From contig CAKVFE010000003.1 of the NCBI GenBank assembly GCA_934746645.1, forward strand, positions 62,001-126,000: a DNA stretch of 64,000 bases, read 5' to 3'. The DNA is from an uncultured Clostridia bacterium. Its GTDB lineage: Bacteria; Bacillota; Clostridia; Christensenellales; UBA1242. Made by a program: the position numbers and the translations under genes. Positions 9,329 to 18,276 of this stretch are shown here, one piece after another; positions within the stretch are counted from its first letter, which is position 1, and every line of letters begins with the position of its first letter. The notes beneath the pieces are model-generated. The model saw only the letters and a program-made list of their open reading frames with translations. It was not told the origin of the DNA and searched no databases.

Positions 9329-11254
9329 ATGGAATTTTTTGATAAACAAAAAGATAATTCAAAGCAAAATGAAATGTTGCTTGATGCAATAATGGAAAAG
9401 CAAAAACAACGAGAGAAAAAATATAATGTTGATAAAGGTTTTTTGTTAAGAAAAAATGAGAAGGTAAACAATCCTTATGTTAGACCTTTAAACAACAATC
9501 AAGACAATACCAATGCAGACAATAGAGAGCCTATGTTTGTAGTTGGTCCTAATAAAAAACATAAAACTAAAAAATCAGGTAAAAAACTTGGATTTTTACA
9601 GATATTTATGATTGTTATTTTTTGCTTAATCGGCATAACAGGAATATTCTGTTCGGCGTTCTTTTTGACTAGACATAATATTGAAATTGTTTGTGGTAAT
9701 ATGGACGGTATTATTATTACAGATAAAAAAGGTAAAAAGATAACAAAATTATCACCTAGACTTAACGAAACCGTTGAATTTAAAATTGAACTTACTCCAG
9801 AATATTCGGATTCTGATATTCAAGTTGTGTATGGCGAAACCGAATTGATAAGTGATGTATATAAAATTTATACTTTCAAATACACAGGTAAAGATGATAC
9901 TATCCGTATAATGGGGGTGGTTAAAAATAAGTATAATATTGAGTTTGCTAATGATAATTATTTTTCATTTAAAGTGCAAGATAATAATGGCGAATGGAAT
10001 ACAACTATCAATGGAAAAACTATAAATAATTTTTATGATGAAACATTAAAGTTTAAAATATATTCAGAGTCAAAACAAGAATTTGTAACTGAGCCTTATG
10101 TTAGTGTATATGTAGATAAAAATTGGTATCAAGCCAACGAAGATGGCGAATATGAAGTTAATTTTTTAAGTAATCAACAAGTAACAATAGTTAATGGAAG
10201 TCCAATGGAATATTTTAAATATACCGAAATATTAAAATCCAATGGGACATTAGATTATTATAGAGTTACTGGATTAACCGAAATAGGTAATACACAAAAA
10301 ACACTTGTTTTTCCAGCAAGTTTTTATGGCGTACAAATCCATTACAATTTTAGTTATTCAGAGTTTTATAACAATGTTACAGAAATTATTCTTCCAGAAA
10401 ACATTTATATTAATGATACTAGCAACTATGTATCTTTCTGTGACCAATTTGACCAATTCCAAAATCTTGAATATATTAATGTTGATTATGAAAATAATAT
10501 AATGAGTACTGGTATATTAAGTATTAATGGTATTCTTTATTATCATATGGCTAGGATATCAGCTAATAAAGGTAATACTTATCATTTGTTAAAATGTCCT
10601 ACTAGTTATGGTAAATCTTTACCAGAAGGTCAAAGAGTGCTAAATATAAATCCTGATACTATATCTACAAGAGCATTTAATCGTATTGATTATATAAGAA
10701 CAATTAGAATAGGTAATAAACTTTCAAAAATATATACTTATGCGTTTAAGTATACCAATGCTGGTAATTATGACATTGTATTTAACAACAATACCAATTT
10801 TAAAATTATAGACAATGTTATATATACTTATGATGGAACCACAATTGTAGCAGCACCTTTTGCTAGTGGAGTTTTCCATGTCGCTGATGGTATGAAAGTA
10901 TTGAATAATGCTTTTTCTAATAGTAACATTACTTCATTGATTTTTGATGGAACAGCAACATTATATAATTCTAGTATTGCAGATATGGTCAATGTTAAAA
11001 ATATTGTATTTCCATCAAACTTTGAAGAAATATTGCTTGAAACATTTGGCTTATATTCTCAAGTAGAAGTCTTAGATTTTAGAAATGTTTCTCGTGGTGT
11101 TATAATAAGTGATGATATTTTATCATATATGGGTTGGGACAGTGTAAAGAGCATAGTTGTTCCAGATGACCTTTATGAAGACTACAAGACAACATATAAT
11201 GGTAAAGCATTTGCAGATAAATTTATATCTGTTACAGATTATGACGAACAATAA
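9329..11254 (+). CDS. Membrane-anchored protein with BspA-like leucine-rich repeats
   Basis: 641 residues. Residues 1-87 are charged and cytoplasmic, and about 90-113 form one transmembrane helix, so the remaining ~525 residues face outside. A region with beta-rich, Ig-like appearance comes first. From about residue 330 there are BspA-type (LRR_5) repeats recognised by recurring pieces such as IRTIRIGNKLSKIYTYAF and VKNIVFPSNFEEI. Such domains occur on surface proteins that bind host or environmental ligands. The start is supported by AAAGGAT 8 nt upstream. There is no LPXTG motif; anchoring is by the N-terminal helix. No ligand can be inferred. Confidence 0.75.
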   Translation: MEFFDKQKDNSKQNEMLLDAIMEKQKQREKKYNVDKGFLLRKNEKVNNPYVRPLNNNQDNTNADNREPMFVVGPNKKHKTKKSGKKLGFLQIFMIVIFCLIGITGIFCSAFFLTRHNIEIVCGNMDGIIITDKKGKKITKLSPRLNETVEFKIELTPEYSDSDIQVVYGETELISDVYKIYTFKYTGKDDTIRIMGVVKNKYNIEFANDNYFSFKVQDNNGEWNTTINGKTINNFYDETLKFKIYSESKQEFVTEPYVSVYVDKNWYQANEDGEYEVNFLSNQQVTIVNGSPMEYFKYTEILKSNGTLDYYRVTGLTEIGNTQKTLVFPASFYGVQIHYNFSYSEFYNNVTEIILPENIYINDTSNYVSFCDQFDQFQNLEYINVDYENNIMSTGILSINGILYYHMARISANKGNTYHLLKCPTSYGKSLPEGQRVLNINPDTISTRAFNRIDYIRTIRIGNKLSKIYTYAFKYTNAGNYDIVFNNNTNFKIIDNVIYTYDGTTIVAAPFASGVFHVADGMKVLNNAFSNSNITSLIFDGTATLYNSSIADMVNVKNIVFPSNFEEILLETFGLYSQVEVLDFRNVSRGVIISDDILSYMGWDSVKSIVVPDDLYEDYKTTYNGKAFADKFISVTDYDEQ

Positions 11255-11281
11255 TATTCAATAAATAAAATTAAATAATAC

Positions 11282-11345
11282 AAAAGACTTAAATAAAATA
11301 ATTAAACCATTGTGATTTAAATTATAAAATTTAAGTCTTTTTTAT
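11282..11345 (+). terminator. Terminator after LRR protein gene
   Basis: Arms AAAAGACTTAAAT and ATTTAAGTCTTTT enclose an AT-rich loop and end in a T run. Confidence 0.75.
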
Positions 11346-11418
11346 TTCTTTATAGTTTATAAGTTAACATATTGCAAAAAATAATATATATTAAAGTTAA
11401 TAATATAGGAGTGTGTGT

Positions 11419-12525
11419 ATGGACAATAGACAAAAACTTGCAGAAAGAATTGTAAATTATTCAATTAAAGCAAAACCTAATGAAAAAGTTTTGGTGCAAT
11501 ATAGTGATTGTGATGATGATTTTTTAGTTGCTTTACAAAAAGAAATTTTAAAGGTAAAAGCATATCCATTTTTTAAATGTGTCAATCGTCAGTTGATGAA
11601 GACAGAACTTACTTGTGGCAATAAAGAATTGTTTGAATTAAAAACAAAATATGATGAAGTGCTATATAAAGATATGGATTGCATTATCATTATAGGTGGG
11701 GCTAATAACATATATGATTATGCACATATTGATACCAATATAAAGGAAATGTATGACAAAATATATACTCAAAGAGTTCATTTTGATATTAGAGTCAAAA
11801 AGCGTTGGGTATTGCTAAGGTATCCTACTCCAAGTTTTGCACAACTTGCAGAAACGGGTACTAAAGAATTTGAACAATACTTTTTTGATGTATGCAGTAT
11901 GGATTATGAAAAAATGGATAAAGCGTGTGTAGCATTAAAGAACCTTATGGAAAGGAGTGATAAGGTAAAGATAGTTGCACCTAACACTAATTTGGAATTT
12001 AGTATTAAAGGTTTGCCAGCTATTATTTGTAGTGGACAATGCAATCTTCCAGATGGGGAAGTGTATACAGCTCCAGTTAAAGAAAGTATTAATGGAGAAA
12101 TAACATTCAATATACCTGCAATGCAAGGTGGAATAAAATTTGAAAATATACATCTAGTTTTTGAAAAAGGTAAAGTAGTTAAGTTTGACTGCAACAATAA
12201 TAAAGAATTTGAAAAAATACTAGATTTAGACAATGGTAGTAGGTATGTTGGCGAATTTTCATTTGGTATTAACCCATATGTGACAAAAAGCATAAATGAT
12301 ATATTGTTTGATGAGAAAATGTGTGGAAGTTTGCATATGGCATTAGGGTGTTCGTATGACAACTGCAACAATACTAATAAAAGTGTATTGCATTGGGATT
12401 TAATCCTTAATCAAACTAAAGAATATGGTGGTGGCGAAATATGGCTTGATGGAGTAAAGGTAAGAGAAAATGGTAAGTTTATATTACCAGAATTAGTTGC
12501 CTTAAATCCTGAAAACTTGCTATAA
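11419..12525 (+). CDS. M29-family aminopeptidase (AmpS/PepS type)
   Basis: Cytosolic metallo-aminopeptidase of the thermophilic M29 family, which removes N-terminal residues from peptides. It has 368 residues (family ~370-410). The expected metal-ligand segments are present in order: GEVYTAPVKES, VGEFSFGIN, GSLHMALG and VLHWDLI. The ATG at 11419 is chosen over the GTG at 11413 because AGGAG ends 7 nt before it. The gene stands alone between a terminator and gap. The C-terminal EIWLDGVKVRENGKF stretch is typical of the family. Confidence 0.9.
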   Translation: MDNRQKLAERIVNYSIKAKPNEKVLVQYSDCDDDFLVALQKEILKVKAYPFFKCVNRQLMKTELTCGNKELFELKTKYDEVLYKDMDCIIIIGGANNIYDYAHIDTNIKEMYDKIYTQRVHFDIRVKKRWVLLRYPTPSFAQLAETGTKEFEQYFFDVCSMDYEKMDKACVALKNLMERSDKVKIVAPNTNLEFSIKGLPAIICSGQCNLPDGEVYTAPVKESINGEITFNIPAMQGGIKFENIHLVFEKGKVVKFDCNNNKEFEKILDLDNGSRYVGEFSFGINPYVTKSINDILFDEKMCGSLHMALGCSYDNCNNTNKSVLHWDLILNQTKEYGGGEIWLDGVKVRENGKFILPELVALNPENLL

Positions 12526-12531
12526 TTATAT

Positions 12532-12545
12532 TGGTTAGTAAACCA
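12532..12545. repeat. Inverted repeat upstream of gap
   Basis: TGGTT-AGTA-AACCA lies 31 nt before the gap start codon. It is a candidate operator; too short to be sure. Confidence 0.3.
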
Positions 12546-12573
12546 TATTATTAATAATTATTTGGAGGAATAA

Positions 12574-13593
<1,020 letters not shown>

Positions 13594-13612
13594 TTATTGA
13601 GTAATATGTGTT

Positions 13613-13642
13613 AAAAAGCAGACAATATTGGTCTGCTTTTTA
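13613..13642 (+). terminator. Terminator after gap
   Basis: Stem AAAAGCAGAC/GTCTGCTTTT followed by T-rich sequence. Confidence 0.85.
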
Positions 13643-13660
13643 GTTTTTAGATATATTTTA

Positions 13661-13689
13661 TTGAAAAAATAATAACTTTTGTATATACT
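13661..13689 (+). promoter_or_regulatory. Promoter of TM2-domain gene and mnmA
   Basis: TTGAAA (13661-13666), 17-bp spacer, TATACT (13684-13689). Confidence 0.7.
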
Positions 13690-13721
13690 TAATTGTAATT
13701 TGATAAAGGTGAGTGAAAAGT

Positions 13722-14216
13722 ATGAGATGTCCTGTTTGTGGCTCAAAAATGATAGATGGTAAAATATGCAAGTATTGCAATGTTACTAGCGAACAAGTTT
13801 TGACTGCTAGCAATAAAGAAGCAAAAAAAGCATTTAAAGAAAAAAGATATAGTGATGTATGCTATACAACCGATATCCCTGAAGATGTAAATAAACGCAA
13901 ATTGATTTTGTTTACAGTCTTTTTAGGTTGGTTTGGTGTAGGATACTTTTATATAGGCAGATTGTTTAAAGGATTATTTTGTGCTATATCGTCAGGACTA
14001 TCTATACTATTTGCACTTTTACAATACTGTATCAACAATTATGGTATGGGTGGTGCAGACTTTGTAAAAGTTGGTATGAGTGTAGCTTCATTTTTGATGA
14101 TGATAGATTTACTATTTTGGATTTTTGATATTTTTGGATTTGTATTCAAAACATATAAAGTTCCAGTGGTGTTGCCAAAAGAAGTTAACAATGTAAAACA
14201 CCGTAGTTTAAAATAA
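13722..14216 (+). CDS. Zinc-ribbon plus TM2-domain membrane protein
   Basis: 164 residues. An N-terminal zinc ribbon (CPVCG...CKYC, residues 3-21) is followed by a charged linker and a TM2 domain: FLGWFGVGYFYIGR then a long hydrophobic stretch, with a second hydrophobic segment near residues 115-145. TM2 proteins are small integral membrane proteins without an established general function. The ATG at 13722 is preferred to the upstream in-frame GTG because AAAGGTGAG gives the right spacing. It is 20 nt upstream of mnmA and probably co-transcribed. Confidence 0.75.
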   Translation: MRCPVCGSKMIDGKICKYCNVTSEQVLTASNKEAKKAFKEKRYSDVCYTTDIPEDVNKRKLILFTVFLGWFGVGYFYIGRLFKGLFCAISSGLSILFALLQYCINNYGMGGADFVKVGMSVASFLMMIDLLFWIFDIFGFVFKTYKVPVVLPKEVNNVKHRSLK

Positions 14217-14236
14217 CAATATAAAAAGGATAAATA

Positions 14237-15313
14237 ATGAAAACTGTAGTTGTAGGAATGAGTGGTGGTGTAGATAGTTCGGTTGCAGCAGCTTTGTTGA
14301 AGGAACAAGGTTACAATGTTATTGGACTATTTATGCATAACTGGGAAGAAGATGATGAAGATGGTTGTTGTACAGCAGCACAAGACTGGGAAGATGTAAA
14401 AAGAGTGTGCAACAAACTTAATATTCCATATTATTCGGTTAATTTTGCTAAAGAATATATGGATAGAGTTTTTTCATACTTTTTAAAAGAATATGGTGCT
14501 GGTCGTACACCTAATCCAGATGTTTTGTGCAATAGAGAAATTAAGTTTGGACCATTTTTGGATTATGCACTTAAACTTGGTGCAGACTATATAGCTACAG
14601 GACACTATTGTGATATAGAGCATAAAGACGGTGTTCATAGATTGTTAAAAGCTAAAGACCAAAACAAAGACCAAACATATTTCTTAAATCAACTTAACCA
14701 AAAACAACTTGAAAAAGTTTTGTTTCCATTGGGTCAAATGGAAAAACCTGATGTTAGAAAAATAGCAGAAAAATATGGCTTTGTTACTGCTGAGAAAAAA
14801 GATAGTACAGGTATATGCTTTATTGGCGAACGCAAATTTAGACAATTTTTAAAAACATATATTCCAGCAAAAGCAGGGGATATTGTTGATATGAATGGCA
14901 ATGTTGTAGGAAGACACGAAGGTGTTATGTATTACACATTGGGACAGCGTAGAGGACTTAATGTTGGTGGTGTAAAAGGTACAGAAGGTGGAAGATGGTT
15001 TGTGGTAGATAAAGATGTAAAAAACAATCGTCTTATCGTAAGTCACGGAGATGAAAGTCCATTGATGTCAAAAGCATTGGTAACATACAATGTTAATTGG
15101 ATACCTTCTCAACCTAAAGAAAAAGAATTTGAGTGTTATGCTAAATTTAGATATCGCCAAACAGACCAAAAAGTAAAAGTAACTATCGAACCTAATCGTA
15201 TTTATGTTCAATTTAAAGAACCACAAAGAGCAGTTACTCCGGGACAATTTGTAGTGTTCTATACAGAAACAGCTTGTTTGGGTGGCGGAATTATTGAAGA
15301 AGTAATTAAGTAA
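14237..15313 (+). CDS. mnmA: tRNA-uridine 2-sulfurtransferase MnmA
   Basis: Thiolates the wobble uridine (U34) of Lys, Glu and Gln tRNAs using ATP. 358 residues, typical. The PP-loop SGGVDSS is at residues 9-15. The catalytic cysteine lies in [13 protein letters not shown] (Cys98), and the persulfide cysteine in [10 protein letters not shown] (Cys194). The C-terminal beta-barrel ends in [11 protein letters not shown]...CLGGGII as usual. AAAAGGAT precedes the ATG. Its substrates tRNA-Gln(TTG) and tRNA-Lys(TTT) are encoded in this window. No dedicated cysteine desulfurase gene lies beside it. Confidence 0.97.
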   Translation: MKTVVVGMSGGVDSSVAAALLKEQGYNVIGLFMHNWEEDDEDGCCTAAQDWEDVKRVCNKLNIPYYSVNFAKEYMDRVFSYFLKEYGAGRTPNPDVLCNREIKFGPFLDYALKLGADYIATGHYCDIEHKDGVHRLLKAKDQNKDQTYFLNQLNQKQLEKVLFPLGQMEKPDVRKIAEKYGFVTAEKKDSTGICFIGERKFRQFLKTYIPAKAGDIVDMNGNVVGRHEGVMYYTLGQRRGLNVGGVKGTEGGRWFVVDKDVKNNRLIVSHGDESPLMSKALVTYNVNWIPSQPKEKEFECYAKFRYRQTDQKVKVTIEPNRIYVQFKEPQRAVTPGQFVVFYTETACLGGGIIEEVIK

Positions 15314-15327
15314 AGTTTGTTTAAAAC

Positions 15328-15356
15328 TTGACAATAGATAAATAATTATATACAAT
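15328..15356 (+). promoter_or_regulatory. Promoter of SAM riboswitch-metK transcript
   Basis: TTGACA (15328-15333), 17-bp spacer, TACAAT (15351-15356). Transcription would begin right at the riboswitch. Confidence 0.85.
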
Positions 15357-15362
15357 TTGAGT

Positions 15363-15489
15363 ACCATAAAGAGTGTGCGAGGGACAGCCCCGTTGACCAC
15401 ACAGCAACCTAGCAGATATGCCAAGGTGCTAAAGGCTGACCGATGGAAAACTGGTTGATATTATGCCCATCGGTAGCGATGGGTTTTTT
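15363..15489 (+). promoter_or_regulatory. SAM-I-family riboswitch (S-box) with intrinsic terminator
   Basis: S-adenosylmethionine-sensing leader of metK. Core sequence blocks match SAM-I: AAAGAG, GAGGGAC, GCAACC and AAGGTGCTAA. P2 pairs GTGTG (15373-15377) with CACAC (15398-15402), and a pseudoknot pairs CAGCC (15385-15389) with GGCTG (15434-15438). P1 is short: CCAT (15364-15367) with ATGG (15443-15446). There is no room for a SAM-I P4 hairpin between the pseudoknot strand and P1, so this is a compact variant. The terminator is CCCATCG-GTAG-CGATGGG (15466-15483) plus six T. ACCGATGG (15439-15446) can instead pair with CCATCGGT (15467-15474) as antiterminator. High SAM should therefore switch metK off. 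Confidence 0.9.
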
Positions 15490-15543
15490 CTTTGTAAAAA
15501 TACTCTTTATGCAAATACATTATGCTTTATAAAGGAGAGTAAT

Positions 15544-16638
15544 ATGAAAATAATTACAAGTGAGAGTGTTAACATAGGTCACCCAGACAAAACCTGTGAT
15601 GTTATAGCAGATAGTTTTTTGGATAGTGCATTGTCACAAGATCCAAGATCTCAAATGGCTGTTGAGTGTGCTATAAAAAACAATAAATTATTTATATATG
15701 GAGAAGCTACCACAAAAGCCAAAATTGATTATGATGGTATAGCAAGAAAAATACTTGATTATGTGGGATATAATAGCAAAGATTTTGATATAGTTAAAGA
15801 GATATCAATCCAATCTCCAGATATCAACAATGCAGTAGACAAGCAAGAAGTTACTGCCAACGACCAAGGCATAATATATGGTTATGCTTGTAGCGATACT
15901 CCACAATTAATGCCATTGCCAATTATGATTGCATCACGACTTATGCAAGTTTATGAAGATGTAAGACTAAAAAATTCACTTTTAAAGGCTGATGCTAAAA
16001 GTCAGGTTAGTGTAGAATATGATGACAACAATAACCCAGTCCGTATTAATACAATATTATTGTCAGTATCACACGATAAAGATTTTAAATTAGAAGATTT
16101 AAGGAATTACATTATTAAAGAAGTTGTTAATCCTGTGCTTGGCGAATATAGTCAATATGTTAAAGGTCAACCACAAATACTTGTTAATGCAGGTGGACAA
16201 TTTACAGTATGGGGTAGTTATGGCGATAGTGGTTGTGTTGGAAGAAAGATTGTTGTAGATACTTATGGTGGAGTAGGACATGTAGGTGGTGGTTGTTTTA
16301 GTTCAAAAAATTCTACTAAAGTAGATAGAAGTGCAGCATATTATTTAAGATATGTAGCTAAAAACATAGTCGCCAACAACCTTGCTAAAGAAGTTGAAAT
16401 TCAAATCAGTTATGGCTTTGGACTAAAAGACCCAATTAGTCTTAGTATCAATACATTTGGAACTGAAAAAGTAAAACTTGATACTATATACGATATTGTT
16501 AATCGTAATTTTGATTTTCATCCACAAAAGATGATTGATGAGTTGGAACTTAACAAACCTATTTATTCTAAGACTGCGTGCTACGGACATTTTGGCAGAG
16601 ATTTTCCGTGGGAAAAAATTGTTAAATTGGATATGTAA
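15544..16638 (+). CDS. metK: S-adenosylmethionine synthetase, divergent
   Basis: Makes S-adenosylmethionine from methionine and ATP. The start is ATG 15544, preceded by AAGGAG; the frame's upstream part (from 15463) lies inside the riboswitch terminator and is not coding. It has 364 residues, shorter than the usual 380-400. Hallmarks are kept but drifted: SVNIGHPDK at the N-terminus, NDQGIIYGYA (usually GDQG), YGDSGCVGRKIVVDTYGG, and GHVGGGCFSSKNSTKVDRSA (usually GGGAFSGKD). The surrounding SAM riboswitch makes the function secure. Confidence 0.95.
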   Translation: MKIITSESVNIGHPDKTCDVIADSFLDSALSQDPRSQMAVECAIKNNKLFIYGEATTKAKIDYDGIARKILDYVGYNSKDFDIVKEISIQSPDINNAVDKQEVTANDQGIIYGYACSDTPQLMPLPIMIASRLMQVYEDVRLKNSLLKADAKSQVSVEYDDNNNPVRINTILLSVSHDKDFKLEDLRNYIIKEVVNPVLGEYSQYVKGQPQILVNAGGQFTVWGSYGDSGCVGRKIVVDTYGGVGHVGGGCFSSKNSTKVDRSAAYYLRYVAKNIVANNLAKEVEIQISYGFGLKDPISLSINTFGTEKVKLDTIYDIVNRNFDFHPQKMIDELELNKPIYSKTACYGHFGRDFPWEKIVKLDM

Positions 16639-16641
16639 GAT

Positions 16642-16689
16642 AAGAAAAACAATAGAAAGAGTCAATCTTTTTATTGCTTTTCTTTTTTT
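16642..16689 (+). terminator. Terminator after metK
   Basis: Long stem, arms AAGAAAAACAATA and TATTGCTTTTCTT, followed by a T run. Confidence 0.85.
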
Positions 16690-16705
16690 ATATTTTTTAT
16701 ATTTA

Positions 16706-16714
16706 TGATATACT
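16706..16714 (+). promoter_or_regulatory. Extended -10 promoter, predicted leaderless start
   Basis: TGATATACT (16706-16714) matches an extended -10; no good -35. The ATG at 16723 is only 8 nt past the -10, at or within 1-2 nt of the expected transcription start. Confidence 0.55.
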
Positions 16715-16722
16715 AACTATGT

Positions 16723-17289
16723 ATGAAAACTATTAAGTATGATAAAGAAAATTTAATAGAAATAAAAAAATCTAAGTTTATAGGTTATACATTTTTTTGT
16801 GAGTCTGTTGATGATGCAAATAAGTATTTAAAACAAGTTAGAGAGCTACATAAAAAAGCAACTCATGTATGTTTTGCTTATGTCGTTAATTCTAATGAAA
16901 AAGCATCTGATGATGGCGAACCTCAAGGTACAGCAGGAATACCAATATTAGATGTTATTAAAAAACAAAAATTAACTAATGTGATATGTATAGTTGTTAG
17001 ATATTTTGGTGGTATCAAATTGGGTGCTGGTGGACTAGTAAGAGCATATAGCGAAACGGCTTCTTCTACTATAGCTTTAAGCGAAACAGCAGATTTGGAA
17101 AAGGCAAAACAATATTGTTTAGTCGTTAATTATGGACAAGAAAATGTTATAAATAATTTAAAAAATAATGATAAGGTTATTGATATAAAAATTGATTATA
17201 ATGATAAGATAGTTATTAATGTTTTGACAATCAACGATTATGTGGTTGATAATGCAAAACTAATTGAAGAAAAAATAGTTAGGGTATAA
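16723..17289 (+). CDS. YigZ/IMPACT-family protein
   Basis: 188 residues with the UPF0029 N-terminal domain: KSKFIGYTF, THVCFAYV, DDGEPQGTAG and VVRYFGGIKLGAGGLVRAY. It ends in the small ferredoxin-like C-terminal domain. Family members (YigZ, YvyE) are conserved and linked to translation, without an agreed biochemical role. No Shine-Dalgarno sequence precedes the ATG, and a -10 box lies just upstream, so translation is probably leaderless. It leads the run yigZ-recX-acpS, with recX starting 1 nt after its stop. Confidence 0.88.
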   Translation: MKTIKYDKENLIEIKKSKFIGYTFFCESVDDANKYLKQVRELHKKATHVCFAYVVNSNEKASDDGEPQGTAGIPILDVIKKQKLTNVICIVVRYFGGIKLGAGGLVRAYSETASSTIALSETADLEKAKQYCLVVNYGQENVINNLKNNDKVIDIKIDYNDKIVINVLTINDYVVDNAKLIEEKIVRV

Positions 17290-17290
17290 T

Positions 17291-17905
17291 ATGTCAAAGA
17301 TTACAAAGATAGAGCCACAAGTTAAAAATAAAGACAGAGTTAATATATATTTGGACGGCGAATTTAAGTTGGGCTGTTCGTTGGAACTTGCTATGTTAAA
17401 TCATTTAAAAAATGATGTTGAGATAAGTGACGAGCAGTTGGAACAACTTGTTTTTGAAAATGAAAAAACACAAGCACTTAATAAGGCTGTTACTTTGCTT
17501 GGTAAAAATTTAAAAACTAGAAGACAAATGCATACTTATTTAAATGACAAAGGGTATAGTAAGACAATTGTTGATTATGTTTTGGAAAAACTTAGCGAAT
17601 ATAATTATATAAATGATATTAATTATGCTAAAATCTATATAAGAAGTGTCAAAAATAAATATGGCAAAGTAAAAATAATTGCCAATTTAAGACAAAAGGG
17701 TGTTAGTGATAAAGACATAGATGAAGTAATGCAAGAATTTGAAAGCGATACAGATTCTATAATGGCGTTGGCTCAAAAATATATGAAAAATAAAGAAGTC
17801 AATCAAGATAATATAGCTAAGCTTTATAGACACTTATTGTCTAAAGGTTTTGGCTATGATGAAGTTAATAGTGTAGTTAGAGAAATAAAGGAGAAATTAT
17901 GTTAG
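17291..17905 (+). CDS. recX: Regulatory protein RecX
   Basis: Modulates RecA filament activity in recombination and the SOS response. 204 residues made of short three-helix RecX repeats: residues ~55-100 include TRRQMHTYLNDKGYS, next LSEYNYINDINYAKIYIRS, then LRQKGVSDKDID and LLSKGFGYDEV. The ATG overlaps the end of yigZ's stop region (1-nt gap), implying translational coupling; its 3' end overlaps acpS by 7 nt. No recA is nearby. An LexA/SOS box was not seen. Confidence 0.88.
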   Translation: MSKITKIEPQVKNKDRVNIYLDGEFKLGCSLELAMLNHLKNDVEISDEQLEQLVFENEKTQALNKAVTLLGKNLKTRRQMHTYLNDKGYSKTIVDYVLEKLSEYNYINDINYAKIYIRSVKNKYGKVKIIANLRQKGVSDKDIDEVMQEFESDTDSIMALAQKYMKNKEVNQDNIAKLYRHLLSKGFGYDEVNSVVREIKEKLC

Positions 17906-18264
17906 CAGTTGGTATAGATTCTTTAGATATAGTAAGAATGCAAAAGTTTGTAGATAATGAAAGATTTTTAACTAAATTTTTTACTGAGTACGAAACCAAA
18001 TATTGCAATTTAACAGTCAACAAAACTATGCGTCTTGCTGGATTGTATTGTGCAAAAGAAGCTTTTTTAAAAGCATTGGGTATTGGTATTGGTGGCGGTA
18101 TACCTCTAAACGAAATAGAAGTTAATCACGACAAAAATGGCAAACCATATTTAAGACTTAGCGATGGTGCTAAAAAAATAGTTAATATTATGGGTTATAA
18201 AGAGTGGCAAATTAATATCACTCATACTCATACTTGTAGTACTGCTGTATGTATCTTAAATTAA
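17899..18264 (+). CDS. acpS: Holo-[acyl-carrier-protein] synthase
   Basis: Transfers 4'-phosphopantetheine from CoA to acyl carrier protein, needed for fatty acid synthesis. 121 residues, normal for AcpS. Seen are GIDSLDIVRM at the N-terminus (magnesium ligand Asp), FFTEYE, CAKEAFLKALG with the second metal-binding Glu, GIPLNEIEV, and the C-terminal ITHTHTCSTAV (usual sisHt..yA). AAGGAG lies before the ATG inside recX. Confidence 0.92.
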   Translation: MLAVGIDSLDIVRMQKFVDNERFLTKFFTEYETKYCNLTVNKTMRLAGLYCAKEAFLKALGIGIGGGIPLNEIEVNHDKNGKPYLRLSDGAKKIVNIMGYKEWQINITHTHTCSTAVCILN

Positions 18265-18276
18265 AAGGAACAACTT

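Noticed and set aside
11904..12371. 155-codon minus-strand frame
   Set aside because: Antisense shadow of the M29 aminopeptidase gene.
15463..15543. Upstream extension of metK
   Set aside because: It lies in the riboswitch terminator and lacks an RBS; the ATG at 15544 has AAGGAG and matches the family start.
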